From: Carposina sasakii
Lineage: Eukaryota; Arthropoda; Insecta; Lepidoptera; Carposinidae
DNA length: 64,000 bases
Assembly (NCBI GenBank): GCA_014607495.2
Contig: CP053156.1
Span: 14,012,001 to 14,076,000, forward strand
Reading direction: 5' to 3'
Part shown: positions 16,838 through 29,693 of the stretch, piece by piece
Layout of the letters: each line of letters opens with the position of its first letter
Numbering within the stretch: position 1 is the first letter of the stretch
Notes under the pieces: generated by a model
The model's database searches: none
Told to the model about the DNA's origin: nothing
What the model saw: the letters and a program-made list of their open reading frames with translations, nothing else
Program-made: the position numbers and the translations under genes

Positions 16838-17041
16838 TTAGACACCCAAAAAATCAACATTGAATCTCTTTTGTGGCTCAACCGCGACTTTAACAGTACC
16901 CCGGTAAAATCAAACGCCCTCTGTCGCATTTTCCGTTCCCAGAAGGACAAACTGTCAATATCCCTGTACAGACTTAAAAAAACCTTTACCAGAGTCGCTA
17001 CTATCTATGCAGGGGAGCTATTTGAATCTACAATTGAATAA
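16838..17041 (+). pseudogene. coding-like segment without start codon, unrecognised
   Basis: An open frame of 67 codons ending at TAA 17041 (including NIESLLWLNRDFNSTPVKS and YRLKKTFTRVATIYAGELF). It stands out from its surroundings by balanced base composition, C/G-rich third positions and a protein-like residue mix. The frame stays open somewhat further upstream and has no ATG suited to it. It could be the last exon of a host gene or the end of a decayed transposon ORF. I cannot name a family. Confidence 0.3.
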
Positions 17042-18597
17042 GAAATTTTAGTTTCTCTTTTCTCTTACCGGTTGTGTGGTAATATGATGGTCTAAATTCA
17101 AAAAGCTACTTTCAAATAATATATTGAGTAAATATTCCGTATCGGGACATCACGACGCGAAAACGTTATTATATGCCCGATTTAACGTTGGCTCGCTAAT
17201 ACAGACATACAAAGTGCCGACATGTTTGTCAAGGAGTGCGTGATGAAATATGTGTCACATAAAAACTTTAAAAACTCTACCATGAATTTCGAGTTATTTT
17301 CATATTAACATAACTGTGGTAATCAATAAATAAATCTAAGTATTCAAACGTATAGCCATGAAATATGCTTTGACATTACGTTCCCAACAAATAATATTTG
17401 CTCAATAGAACTATTAATGTTATTCTCTGATTCACATTACCTAATATTGAAGATAAATATACGGCATTGGCACATCTCAAAAAGCCTGACGTTAATAATT
17501 CGTCTCCTTACATATGCATGAACGTATCTTATGCACTTTTCAACTACCTTTGAGAGTCCATAGCTATCAACAAAAATCATCTGGATAGAATAAGATTGGG
17601 TCCTTAGCCAATGAAAGACAGCCTAAGCTTAAGAAAAGCAGTATTATCCTATCATGGACAGTAGTAGTTTGATTTTACTCAGTTGACTGTAGGTAGATAT
17701 AATAACAATATAGACACTAATAACAGAAGTGGTATATTAAGCAAAATGCAAATTAAATAATATACTTTATATATAATTCGCTCATTCCCCTTCTGTTACA
17801 CCTTGTATATATGTATAATCTACAACGTACAACAGAAGTAACCTCATAACATATAGAAATAAACCCGTCTGTTTAAAATTTTCTATCCAGTATAACTCTT
17901 ACGATTAAAGAGAATCTAATAATACCTCTCAAGAAGATTAAATGCGACAAACGACAAACCGTTTAATACTCGAAAAATATAATCATTCTTCTGGCGCAGT
18001 TGAGTATTAAAGATTGACCATACAATCGGAAGTCACGTAGATCCATCCTAATCTTTAAGACAGCCATACAACTAAGTTTAATGTAGAGGATACAAAATTG
18101 CAGGGGATCCATTATTTCCCGGGTATCAATGTGACCCTTTGGGTAAATTGGTTCGACATCAGACCCGATCGCGGATTACCCGCTCGTTACCCGACTACGT
18201 TAACGCCTGCCATCTTTGATTGTCTTTTCTGACTGTGTCCTCAATGGCATACTAGTAGCGACGAGATGGTTAAAATGTGGAATATAATACACAAAGCTGT
18301 GTTTCCGAAATGGGATAGCTAGAACTGCTGGATCTTAATGGAGATTCTACTGCCACGTAAAGCATAGCAGGAACAGGTGTAAATTATTAGTAAGAAGTGT
18401 CTAGCCTGAGAGAATACGCGAGTTCCTTAGTCAACTCTTACATTTGCACATAAGAATATGCAGCTTACGTATTCTATTAATAAAGCCCCGCATCAGCATA
18501 GAATCATCATTGAATTAAAATGGTATAACAAGTAATTAGTTTTAACTGGCGGATCATGTTTAACCTTGATTGAGTTTGCAGAATTTATATTTATAAT

Positions 18598-18732
18598 TTA
18601 TATCACCGATCTTAGCTCCAGTGTTGATCTCCTAGTCAGACCAGCAGTAAGCTGTCCCCTATCGGCCGATCTTGTGTCGTTTGTAACGTCCCTAACTGCT
18701 TGGATTCCAAGTTTTTTTATTGCGATGTCCAT
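18598..18732 (-). pseudogene. short coding-like segment, unrecognised
   Basis: A 44-codon frame from an ATG at 18732, open upstream to about 18774, containing KKLGIQAVRDVTNDTRSADR. Composition is more coding-like than the neighbourhood, and the overlapping plus-strand frame looks like its shadow. Probably the C-terminal remnant of a transposon or gene ORF. Confidence 0.25.
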
Positions 18733-20168
18733 TCTGTTCTTTCTTAGGTACACAATTTTAAGATTACTTTAAGTTTAGAGGAATCTCTAGACTTTTGGAA
18801 ATATTATAGGTATTGAGTTTTTACATTCCCTAATGTGATCAAATAGTTTTGCAATTATTAAAATCACTACTAGTAATGGAAAATTTCGATTTAGTGATAT
18901 CCTAATACATTTTGTAGCTAAGTGTTGACTTTGATTATAGCATTGTAGTTTTGACAATTCGTCATTCAACGTACTTTTCTTATAACAAATTAAACACTTA
19001 AAATTCGTGTTAAACCACAATACTCGCACAACAGTCGAAATATTTACAAGTAACATTAAATTGACTTGCATCAACGAAAACCTATGTGCAAACTGCAAAC
19101 TTATCTATCTTGCGGTCAAAACTGGAACTGATATGTTTAGCTCATTTTCCAGTAATACCAAAATCTATAGTAGCGACTTCTTTATGTGAAGTGATAAGTT
19201 TGTAGTAATGTAATAGTGTTAAAAAGCAGACAAACACACGATCAAACACGTTAACTGGGAGAACACCCGCCGAGATACGATAATTACTTAACTAATTCGA
19301 AGGAATTTTTGACAAGTACAGTTAACTAACAATATCATCGTCTCTTTTATGATTTGTTAATTTAGATTCCTATAAAAAAATGTGTCTGTCCTAAATATCT
19401 TAAAATTACAGCAATGCATTAATAATATATCTTCAGATATAAATTAAGTGAAGCAGACTTTTAAATGCACCGTAGTTCTATATACTTAATATATTACAAA
19501 CTTGAATCGTATGCCCTTAATAATATATAAGACAATTTCTTAATATAATTGGATTTGTATAAATTAAAATAAACTCAAATTTTGTTGCTCTGTAAATAGA
19601 GATTTATTAAAATAAGAAGGTACATAACTAAAGATATTACAATAATATGTACCGAAAGTTACGACTATGATATAATATTAATGTAAAATATAAGAATATC
19701 TTACCTGTAAATAGAGAAACGACATTTAAAGTATTTTAAATTTAAACAATAACCAAATTAAAATATTTCAATATAAACAGTTAGTTTTGCCATAGCAACC
19801 AATGACAACTGTCAACGACAAATAGCTACATTACCAACCGTAGCCATGGCGCCATCTATGATATTTACAAAGAACTATCATTACAACTGAGCCTACCGAC
19901 CGCGACGAAAGTACCTAAGAAACAATACCATGTTTCTTTACAAATATATAATTTTTTAAACGCTATGCTGTTTACCTAAAACTGCAGGATTAAGAATAAA
20001 ATCCTACAGCAATGGTTAGCATAAGGGGACCCCTAGTCCCGGGACTGTAAAAGATCAATGAGAAGTCACTAGCTCTTCGCCTGAGAGAATGCCCCTGAGT
20101 TTTTAGTCGACTTTTATGTCGCATCACCATAGGATAAAAATTTTAGCTAACAAAATTTACCTATTTAT

Positions 20169-20236
20169 ATTACTTCATCATCATCATCATCATTTACAGC
20201 CCTGAGAAGTCCACTGTTGGACATAGGCCTCCCCCA
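20169..20236. repeat. (CAT)n plus 'ACTGTTGGACATAGGCC' repeat end
   Basis: A short CATCAT tract followed by TTACAGCCCTGAGAAG and CCACTGTTGGACATAGGCC. The same module recurs at 32583-32640. It is a frequent dispersed repeat end in lepidopteran genomes and the best taxonomic hint in the window. Confidence 0.7.
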
Positions 20237-21288
20237 ATTATATTACTTAACTACTAGTATTTAGAATCTCCGGTTTGTGAAAATTTTATTTTTTTGGCAA
20301 CCTTCCAACTCTGGAAGGACTTAATGTTGTGACAATATGTAATACTGTACTTTACATACTTGGCTGACTGTACGAGATATTAACAGTTATTTCAACAGTT
20401 TGTACATTAACAGACAGAAGTTACGAAAATTTGCCCATTTTATTAGTAATGTTTAGGCATGTTACATAGCTTAGGGCTGGCGAGATAAATAATTTTAAAA
20501 ATATTATTTGTAGCATCTACCCGCAAATCCTTAAGACTTGTTTGCTAGAAGAAAATGTGAAAAAAAACCAGATTTTTGAATTTTGAGTAACTACCAAATT
20601 AGCAGTTAGCGTTATTTAAGTTATGTGTGGCCTCCGCTAAAACGAGCCAAGAGAACAAAGTATGGGCATTTAGTTAGATTATATCGATTATAATAATAAC
20701 TATAAGTGGGAACAAATATAATAACAGAAAAATAATGAACGTTAATTAAATTTTTCACCATACACCTCAGAGAATATAGCGAAATGGCCAAGCCACATAC
20801 ATTTTTGATCAGGGTCGTATAGACTATTACGATTTTTTTGTACTTTTATCGGAAAGTGTTCGTCAGATTGCGTGCCCTTCATTTTCAAGCCTAATGTGTT
20901 CTTCTGATAATTTGCGTATTTGACAATTTGCGCCTAAAGTATTCTGACGTATAAGCTAAGAATATAATCTTTTTATTTATTTTAATTAAAAAAAAATCTT
21001 TCAGTAATGAAAAAATCTCCTTAAAACGATCACATTTATAATACATAGCAAATATTAGTAGAAGAGGACAGTGGTAGCCCTGCCACCGCTCGTGCCTTCA
21101 CTATTTGTTGAGTACAATACCGGTGGTTATTTCAATTTGCCTGTTGATATTAACATTATCGAGTGTGTTTGTTCAAGGGGAGCGGTAATAAGCTGCGTTT
21201 TAATACTTGTTAATATCAATGACATTTCATTATTATTGGTTAAATTATGTTTATGGAGAAAAGCACACACATTCGGTGTTATAATATA
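20237..21288. other. host non-coding DNA
   Basis: AT-rich sequence with no recognisable gene or repeat. Confidence 0.5.
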
Positions 21289-21658
21289 CAGGATGTTTTT
21301 TTGTGGCCACCTTTAACGAAGGGTACGTATTCTATACATGAAATAAAGTAAGTTTATGCCAAAAAAAATGCTGGGAATTTTTTTTTTTTTAAATTTTTAA
21401 TTCCTTGATTGTGCGAAATTTATAGTGTCTAGTGTTTATGTTAGTTTTTTTATAGACCGATATTAATTATTTTTCGTGAAAAAATCCCGCTACGCGCGTC
21501 TATGTGCATTTATGCAGAAAAACACAGTCTACTCAACTTTGGACCCTAATATTTTGGAAACCAGACACTTCCCAGGTATGCTTCCATGGAGAAAAATGAT
21601 CGTGATGATGAGGAGATTCCGTAGTTTTCGGGAACGTTGACGACCAAAAATCACCCTG
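21289..21658 (+). mobile_element. MITE family 2, copy A (CAGGATGT ... CCCTG), 370 bp
   Basis: Flanked by TA at 21287-21288 and 21659-21660, with CAGG...CCTG ends, as in Tc1/mariner-type MITEs. Interior landmarks shared with the other copies are AACGAAGGGTACGTA, TTTATGCAGAAAAA, GGACCCTAATATTTTGG and TTTTCGGGAACGTTGACG. No transposase. Related copies are at 24441, 44741 and 58693. Confidence 0.8.
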
Positions 21659-23684
21659 TATAATAAAATCAAGTCTAAAGTTCGCCTTAAAATGATATTT
21701 GAGAACAAAAATAGAATATCTATCACAACTTGAGCAACAGAGAATGACTGTCCAATATGCACAGATAGAACTACTGGGAGCAAAAGCAAAAATTTGGCAT
21801 GTTTGTTTTTTTTTTAAAGCGGGAAGTACATTTACATTTTACGTGTACAAAATCAAAGGCTAAGTTACTTACGAGTACACATTTCCTTTTTCATGCCCCT
21901 AAGAGATAACAATCCAATTTTAACAAACCCAAATGATTTGTCAAACTCGAGCCTTAAAATCCGTTGATTCCTGATTATGGTACCACACGAGATGCTTGTC
22001 CTCGCATTTTTCAACCAAGCCCGCACTCTATTAATCTCCTTTATCTGCCACATCGGCTAAATAATCGCCACCGGCGAGTTTAACATAAATTAAGATTTCC
22101 ACGACACCAAAGATACCCCCTGTGTTAAAAGTTACACCAACTTTACGTCACAAGTCGTTTGTACCGAATTAAACTTTACGCGGTTAGCTTTTAAAGTGCC
22201 AGTGTAGGTTTTTAGTATGTTGGTAAGCAGTAATAATGAGCCTTCGTCGAAAGATGTATATCGCAAGAAAGAAAGGTTAAGTGTGAACGTTTGTTTGTTA
22301 ATGCGCGTGTATAATGGATTCGTGGAGTTTCTTTTTTTTAAGATAAGATGTTTACTTGACTGATCGCCGGGTATTTTTTATTTCTTAATGTCCGAGGCTG
22401 GGCGATTAAACGAATCGGTTTTTTGTATATTAATGTCTGCAGATATTTTTTACGTGCTTTCAATGTTTCAATTTTCTTTTATTGTTATTTCAGGCAGGCT
22501 GTTTTGTCAATAAGTGAATTTATTTGTCTTCGAGATACTATTTCAGTGTTACCAGCATTAAGCTTGGTATTTATTACTTTGTCTGCTAAATGGTAAGGCG
22601 ATAAGTATAAAATGAACACTGTTGGTATAAATTCAAGCTCTCTACAATTAGTAACACCGTCAGGCATCCATCTTAGAGACGCGAATTTATAAAGCCACTG
22701 ATGCAAAATTAGGAATTAATACGATTTTGAATAATGTAGAGCTGTCTATCTATTTACTTATTTTTGGTTTTACTACAGCTACATAGCTTTGTGTTAATTG
22801 AAAAATAAAACGAATAGGATATTTATCCAAGGATTACATCTTTAAAATTATCCTTATATGGAAATCTACAACTGTTATTTTATCTTTAGTCTATGCGCAT
22901 GGTTTTGATAGAAAAGAGGTATGAATTCTAAGTAAAGTAGTTTCGTAGTTTGGTATTTCTAGCGTGACATTTATTTTATTTATTTATTTAGACACACTTA
23001 CAGAACATACATTAAGAGCAACAATAATTTTACACTTACAACAAAAAATCTGATGTATGTGCCAATTATAAGTGTGCTACATTATTGTATTAATATTTAC
23101 AGACATTGTAGATTATAACATCTTTTTACAACAACGTCGAGATCATAAGAAGTATCTATACAATGAAAAGCTAACTACCGAAATAGGGTACGTAAAAAAT
23201 AGGGCATGGCTTGTAATACATACCCTATCTCAGCGCCATACATCGACAATACGCATCCCAGCTCAGTGTTTCTATTTTACGCGAGGAGATCACGCGATAC
23301 ACTCGTAAATAAGACAAATAAATTGTAGCTCACACCGTGATGAACGAGTCAAAAAATACGCCGTGTCATTTTGATAGCGTACAAGATAGTCTGACATGTT
23401 TAAATGTACTATTTGAGTCGTCGGCTTGTTTTTAAACTGCGTTTAAAATTTAGCGTCAAAACTCAGCACCTCTATTTACTGACTTTTATGCCGTGCAGAG
23501 TAGAATAGCACCAGCTCATGTCTGCTCGTGGGTATTGTGTGGGAATTAGGGTTCCCTGGAAGTGACAGCAGCGCCTTCTGTGTTGACAACATAGTCCGAA
23601 AATGACCTATAAGTACACTGCGGTGTAATATTAATGTTAGGTATATTAATCAAAATCATATTTTTTAAACCTTCTATAAAGGTA
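21659..23684. other. host non-coding DNA
   Basis: No gene recognised. A TTTATTTATTTAG-type simple stretch lies near 22972-22990. Confidence 0.5.
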
Positions 23685-23930
23685 CATGGAGATAGGAGTA
23701 ATTTATATATATCATTTACATATACGATATACATATCGATACATATATAGATATACATACATACGAATTTGTACATGTCAACAATACCCTCAAAATTGGT
23801 CAGAAGTGGCACCATGTGGTTCAATCGGCCCTTGGTGCTCTGCCTACCCCGTAAGGGATAAAGGCATGATTATATGTAGGTATATGTATGTATTTATATC
23901 ATTTTAGAAAAATATGTAGGTAGGTATGTA
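23685..23930 (+). repeat. AT microsatellite plus truncated SINE-like repeat (family 4)
   Basis: An ATA/TAC-rich simple tract (about 23700-23765) is followed by AAAATTGGTCAGAAGTGGC, CCTACCCCGTAAGGGATAAA and a GATTATATGTA(GG) tail. This is the 3' half of the repeat seen complete at 46677 and 51626. Confidence 0.65.
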
Positions 23931-24440
23931 TTTAAAATGGTTATTCTGGTAATCTTTAATAAGTCAACTGTTAATTTTATATAGTATAAGTAGAATTTCA
24001 TGTCTCTTGTATGTTAAAAGAGTCTGGTAAAAGTATCATAAGTACCTGCCATAAGGTACAAATACTAATATCATACATACTGTATATTATTCAAAATGGC
24101 ATACGAGCAACATTAAACGCAAAATTATACAGTTCGCCTGAAAAATCTGTCAGCAACCACCCTAGCGAAAGCATGCATGAAATACGAGCGAAACGGCAAT
24201 TTAAAAAAATACCCGAGGGCTCCAATTAAAATGATTTACAAGTCGATAAATCGACCGATATAAGCTTTAGCCGTTTTTATACGATATCGGATTATGGACA
24301 TTGAATACCATTGAAATATGGCGCCCATGGTCTGTTATTTCAATGGAAATTGTCGGAAAAACGTTCTAGCCATCATTTTGGGTTTTGAAATTCTAGTGTA
24401 AACATAAAATACTTTTTATTCTTTATTGTAGCTAACTATA

Positions 24441-24725
24441 CAGAATGTTTTTTGGTCGTCAACGTTCCCGAATACTACGGAATCTCTTTATTATTACGAT
24501 AATTTTTTTCTTCATACCTGGGAAGTGTCTGGTTCCCCAGGACATTAGGGTCCAAAGTTGAGTAAATATACTGCGTATTTCTGCATAAATGCACACAGAC
24601 GCGCATGGCAAGATTTTTTCACGATAAATAATTAATATCTGTCTATAAAAAAACTTAATATAAACACTGAACACTATAAATTTCGCCCGATAAGGTAATT
24701 TAAAAAAAAAATTACATCGTTTACG
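24441..24725 (-). mobile_element. MITE family 2, copy B, truncated
   Basis: Starts after TA at 24439-24440 and reads in the orientation opposite to copy A (GTCGTCAACGTTCCCGAA at its start). Similarity fades after about 24725 without a matching terminal CCTGTA, so the distal end is lost or diverged. Confidence 0.7.
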
Positions 24726-26563
24726 TATTGTATAGATAAAAATACGGCCGTTTCCGAAATGAGATAGCTAGACCTGCAGGAAAATAAAGACACATTTCTC
24801 GTAACAAACAATCCGGAAAATAGGTTGTTCTTAGAAGGATAAAAAAATATTGAATTCTTAATTAACCAACGATTAAAACCTGATATGTTATTATTTTAGA
24901 AAATTTTCTGATTATTATTAAACATTAATAAAAAATTTGAAGTTTACAGTAGTCATACTTTGGATGACAAATAAATCCACTTACATATGCATATCATCTT
25001 CCTGCCCTTATCCCATAATTTATGGGGTGGCGCAATATGGTTTCATTCGAAACTCACATTGTTATCCATCACTCAGGAAATGCTTGCTCTAATCTGGCTA
25101 TTCAGCTGCTAGCTTTACATTCGATTCCCACCTGCAAAACTCCTAAATATCTCCAATGTGAAACGACAGAACACGCACACATAATTTATTCATTACTAAT
25201 TCTAATTACAAGAACAGTCATAAAAAATAATGTGTATGATATAACTGCCATGCCAAATAACGTAACACGTTGTCAAACATTGCATGTCAAATTGGTATAT
25301 AATATACAACCACCTTAAACTTGCCTTAATAACACTGTGATAAATACAAAAAAAGAAAACCTAAAACTTTATTACATAGAGTGGATTCTGCATTAAATAA
25401 AGTTGTGACTTAAGTCATATAAACGTGATAGTGTCGAGGTAAAGCCATATAATTAGCGGCTATACAGATATATTATCGCGAGGTGGCTGAAGCAGTGTAA
25501 TAGTCGGGTAATTGCTATTATTTTGATTAATTGCGCTTATAAATCGAGTACGGTGCAAGAGCAAGTCAGTGCACTGTTTATGTTTGGCATTATAACTGAA
25601 TTTAGAACGCGTTTAAATTACTTTTGATGTGAATTATTTACAGGTGCCCCTAAATAGTAAATCCTAGTGAATGTCGGATTCATTAAGAAATGGTTATAAC
25701 TATGCGTTTCATATCCTTTTGCCTATTCTTAACTTAAACAAGCAGTATTTGTATGAAATTTTAGAAAATATGCGAAACTGTTTTAGTCATTTATGAGTAA
25801 ATGTTATAAGTATCATATTGATGGTTATCCGTCGTCACATAAAAGTAATGCTTAGTTTTCTATGTCTATAATATTCTCATACGAAAGAAACTGCGACTCA
25901 ACGCTATACATATATAGGTAGTTACATACCTACTACAAATTCAAAAGTACTTTCTAGTAGTCTTTTTTGTTCTTAATTTTGTAGATAATTTTCTTATTGT
26001 ATTCCGGATATGTATACGTGCGAGCATTTTATTATCATGTCTCGTTGAACACCAGTCTCATGATGACAGGTGCGTGTGAATCAGTCAACATGCAATTTAG
26101 TGTACGTCACTTGTAACGACTTTGCACTTACTTAGATGCAACATGCATCAACAATAAATGCACATGGTATTTTGATGAACTATTTACTAAATGTATAGTG
26201 TGGGTATGGCTTTTAATATAATATTACGTAGAAAGTGGCGACATAAGATATGGCATAATTAATTTGTATGCCGGTAAGATGTTTTATTCTCCAAGTTAAA
26301 AGTTTTTATGGTTACTCATTTATTTGTTTGTAAGTTATTCTGGCCTCCAGTGTATTTTAATTAGTGGTCGTAAATTTTCGCGATAGTTGTCCGCCCCGCG
26401 GCGTTTCTTGCGGTAATTAATCAGTGTATTCAAGTAATATGATAATAATAGGTTTCGTACTGGCTTTAGTGTTACATGATATTAAAGTCAAGGTGTTATG
26501 TAAAATTTAATTTAAATTTTTTATACTGTGCTAGGTTAGGTTAGGTAACTTATTTAGGAACAA
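24726..26563. other. host non-coding DNA with a short shared repeat
   Basis: Near 24745-24780 a fragment of the GATAGCTAGA repeat occurs, and near 24998-25045 a CTGCCCTTATCCCAT...GGGTGGCGCAATATGG module related to 45405-45440. No gene seen. Confidence 0.45.
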
Positions 26564-26800
26564 CCATGAACGTATAAAGAATAACGGACAGAGTGTTGTG
26601 ACTACACGGAGTGAAGCATTCATAGTAAGCCCGGTAACGTAGTAGGGATGTGTATTGACGCGTTATCCACCCACACATACAAACCATAGTAAGCTCGGCG
26701 CCTACCAGAAAATCCGCACACATACACAATGCGCCGCCATTACGGTGCTTCAACCTGTGCAGTGACAGCATTACGTCCGTTGTTCTTTATACGTTCATGG
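26564..26800. mobile_element. foldback MITE with 26-bp arms
   Basis: Arms CCATGAACGTATAAAGAA... (26564-26589) and its inverted partner ending at 26800 match at 25 of 26 bases, with weaker pairing further inward. About 237 bp, no ORF. The superfamily cannot be told, and the target duplication is unclear. Confidence 0.65.
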
Positions 26801-26934
26801 GCACAACACTTGTTTAAAACAATTTATATTCTCTTAATTGCATACATTTAACCTTTACGGTGAATGATTTTGTACTATTAAAGTACTACATCATCTTCAC
26901 ACACAGCACAACGACGCCATGTTGTGTTTGCAAT

Positions 26935-27240
26935 ACGTATAAGCAAGAACCGCAGAATCACAAAGGAGATTCCACCGCCACGTTTAGTATAGGGACAGAT
27001 GTCAATGATCAGTGATAAGTTGCTAGCTTATCGCCTGAAAAATATAATGCCCGAGTTACAGGTACTGCCAATTTCAATACTAGAGATCATAAAGTACATA
27101 TCTCGATTTTTTTTATATTCCAAATGGAAAACAATGGAACATTTAATCTGAAAAATGAAAATTATCTCTCGAGATCGATTATTGAAATTGGCTGTTAGTC
27201 AACTCGTATGACATATACAGAAGGAGATGGAGCTGATGTG
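26935..27240 (+). repeat. diverged host repeat with nested hairpin
   Basis: Shares ACCGCAGAATCACAAAGGAG, GATCAGTGATAAGTTGCTAG and GTTAGTCAACTC with copies at about 18300-18500, 20050-20110, 36310-36370 and 37262-37580. It is interrupted by a small hairpin element (27067-27192). Confidence 0.5.
27067..27192. mobile_element. small hairpin MITE nested in a repeat
   Basis: Perfect 13-bp arms GCCAATTTCAATA (27067) and TATTGAAATTGGC (ending 27192) enclose AT-rich DNA with further imperfect pairing (AGAGATC / CTCGAGATC). It interrupts the host repeat that continues with GTTAGTCAACTC on the right. Confidence 0.5.
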
Positions 27241-28099
27241 TCCGTCCATCCACGTCCAAAGTGAGTGGATATCGTGTAAGTAGGTATATGTAAAATATAC
27301 GAAATTCGAAAGATTCACCGTTCCTTCCCCTGTAGCATTAATTTGAAAAGACTCGAAAAATAATTCATGTTGTTACATTTAATCTTACTTCACAATAAAA
27401 AGCAGCCCCTAACAAAATCTTTAAAGGCTTTTTTATTAAAATTTAAGCCGCATGATTTGCATAAATTGCTTGCGAAAGCGATTGTTAATTAAAATCAAAC
27501 ATATTTTTTACGACGCAATAAATTTATTAGTAACCTAATTTATTTGGCCGCAAGTAACCGCCTCTTGAATATTAATGTTTTGTGTTTTCGACATTTATTG
27601 GTCAGGTCAATCGCTTTTTGTTAATGGTCAGGATTGTTGACGGGTTAATAAGACATATGTTTTTTAGCTTACAAATAGCTTAGGTGGTACCTTACATCTA
27701 GGAAGAAAATGGTCATAAATAAATATGTAAATTTTTTATATGTCTTGCGATTAATTAATGTTCCTATTAACTTTAGGTATGACCAGCATCTTTCACGCAA
27801 AAACTGAGCGGGTTTAAATGATATAGAAGTTACCCAGTAAAGAAAATCCCAAACATTCACCTAGCTAAACCAACCATTGTCAGATCCGACAGTTAAGAAT
27901 TTTCTACTCGATTTCAATCTGGCCAATCAGAGATACAATCGCGACTTCCTACGGAGAACAGACAGACAGACATTGTATGCAAATAGCTGAAATACGGATG
28001 GTGGTTTTATCGAATAGAAAATCGGATGTAATCACATTGTAGTTAACCACCATTATGCGTATTTATGGTTTAAAATAAGGGAGATTACTAATATTTGCT
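27241..28099. other. host non-coding DNA
   Basis: AT-rich, nothing recognised. Confidence 0.5.
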
Positions 28100-28382
28100 A
28101 CTAGTGGACGCCCGCAACTCCGTCTGCGTGGACTACAGAAAAAACAAAATGTCGAAATTATCCGGGATAAAAACATTATCCCGGGATAAAACGTAGCCTA
28201 TATGTTAAGTGGGACCTGTCACAATATATTCCTGAAAACTGCATCGAAATCGATTCAGCCGTTTCTGAGATCAGCGTGCGCAAACGCACAGACAAACCGA
28301 CAAACAGTCAAAAATTCAAAAAATTATTCTTTTGGGTACTATTGCGTTGATAAAGGTCTCCTATAATATTTTTTCTCATATA
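28100..28382 (+). repeat. dispersed repeat R1 (ACTAGTGGACGCCCGC family), copy 1
   Basis: Landmarks in order: ACTAGTGGACGCCCGC, CCGCGTGGACTAC-like, ATTATCCGGGATAAAAACAT, GTAGCCTATATGTTAAGTGG, TCGATTCAGCCGTTTCTGAG, then CTATAATATTTTTTC. Probably the 3' region of a LINE or a derived SINE. Further copies at 30928, 41741 and 56803, with fragments at 38575 and 40281. Confidence 0.7.
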
Positions 28383-28383
28383 C

Positions 28384-28480
28384 AGGATGTAAAAAGACAA
28401 CTTTGTTCTTTTAATACCTCGTATTCTTTGTAACATCACCCCTGGGAAACCACGGGTTTCCAAGATATTGAGGTCCAAAG
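28384..28480 (+). repeat. diverged MITE family 2-like fragment
   Basis: TACAGGATGT end followed later by GGGTTTCCAAGATATTGAGG and TCCAAAGTT, resembling interior parts of MITE family 2 in another order. It abuts repeat R1. Confidence 0.4.
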
Positions 28481-29106
28481 TTACTAATTACTATTAATAT
28501 TATCATTTTTTTAACATAAATCTAACCGATTTCATTTTTTTTTTCAAAGATACCACGTCAAAATTATATTTGTACTTTTCTTTAGGTTTTTATGGTGCAA
28601 ACTTCGTATGAGTAGGTACTATTGAATTGAGTAGATAACTCTTCAGGAACTATTGATGATAATAAATAATAATACACAAAACTGTGCTTAATAAAAAGCC
28701 CGATTTCGTTCTTTCAGATTCTTTCTATTTCTAAATAAGATGAGGTATAAGTAGGTTTATCTGGGTAAACTTAGAATTTATTACTGAAGCTTTCTGTTGT
28801 AAGCTATGCTAGACATAACAAAAATTAAATTAACCTAGGTTTATCCAATCTTTTAGCACAGAGAAACCTTTCACATTTATTAAACTTACGTATTAACATG
28901 TAAACTTTCACTTACTGTGAAAAACTGAGGGATAATTTCCCAAAGTTAAGATAGGGCTCTTTGAGAGATGAAGTTGATACTGTATCTATCTTGATCAAGT
29001 TTTAAAGAAAGACAACTTCTTCATGAGTTACATTTATCTACCTTTTGAAAAATCTGCACTAAGAATAATATAACATAGCATGTAATCCGCGAATAAGTTT
29101 ATTCCA
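28481..29106. other. host non-coding DNA
   Basis: No gene or repeat recognised. Confidence 0.5.
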
Positions 29107-29408
29107 GCACCGGTATGATGAATTTGGTGAGAGCAAGATGTCTCACTTTTAAACGTCAAATCCACAGAGCTAAGTATTAACTAGACAAGGCAAGTGTTTC
29201 TACTTGGTGTATAAAAAGGGATTGTAAACCACTTTATCAGCCCTAATTCCTTCAGTCCTGGCCCGAGAACGAGTGTCTATTCTAATTCTTAAGTCTATTT
29301 TTTACATGCAAATTACATCCACTTAGTTTATCTAGTTATTAATAGCTCTGTGAATTTGACGTTTAAAAGTGAGACATCTCGCGCTCATCAAATTCATCAA
29401 ACCGGTGC
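29107..29408 (+). mobile_element. foldback element F1, copy 1 (about 302 bp)
   Basis: Terminal arms of about 65 bp (GCACCGGTATGATGAATTTG ... and inverted CAAATTCATCAAACCGGTGC-like end) with a shared TCACTTTTAAACGTCAAAT. The interior contains GGGATTGTAAACCACTTT and CGAGAACGAGTGTCTATTC. A second copy at 32194-32500 has the interior in the opposite orientation. No ORF. Confidence 0.75.
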
Positions 29409-29691
29409 AGGTTTACACACTTCGTTTAAGCCTACGAACTTGAATTCAAACCATCACGGTCTACATTTAGATCGGACCACATTCGCATTGAGCTGGCATT
29501 AAGCTGTCACAACACGCTAGCGCAAATTTCACGCCAAAGAGATTACGAAGCGAAGGCGATGCGTGACGAATCGAATGCGATGAGTAACGTCAGCGGATGC
29601 AGGGATTAGCGCGTTGTAGTTTATTGTAGTATTTAAAGATGATAAATTGTGAGTTGAAGATCTGTGTCATTATTTTCCATGTTATGATCTA
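29409..29691. other. spacer with no recognised feature
   Basis: GC-richer stretch (about 29450-29620) with no open frame. Confidence 0.4.
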
Positions 29692-29693
29692 TA

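Larger units (their letters stand above)
16085..20168. other. host non-coding DNA, mostly unidentified
   Basis: About 4 kb of AT-rich DNA. Apart from two short coding-like stretches (separate entries) and a diverged repeat containing GATAGCTAGAACTGC at about 18310-18500, I see no gene. The remaining short frames lack codon bias and recognisable domains. Confidence 0.5.

Noticed and set aside
26531..26547. TTAGG-like telomeric repeat
   Set aside because: Fewer than three units of the insect telomere motif, with no longer array; chance is sufficient.
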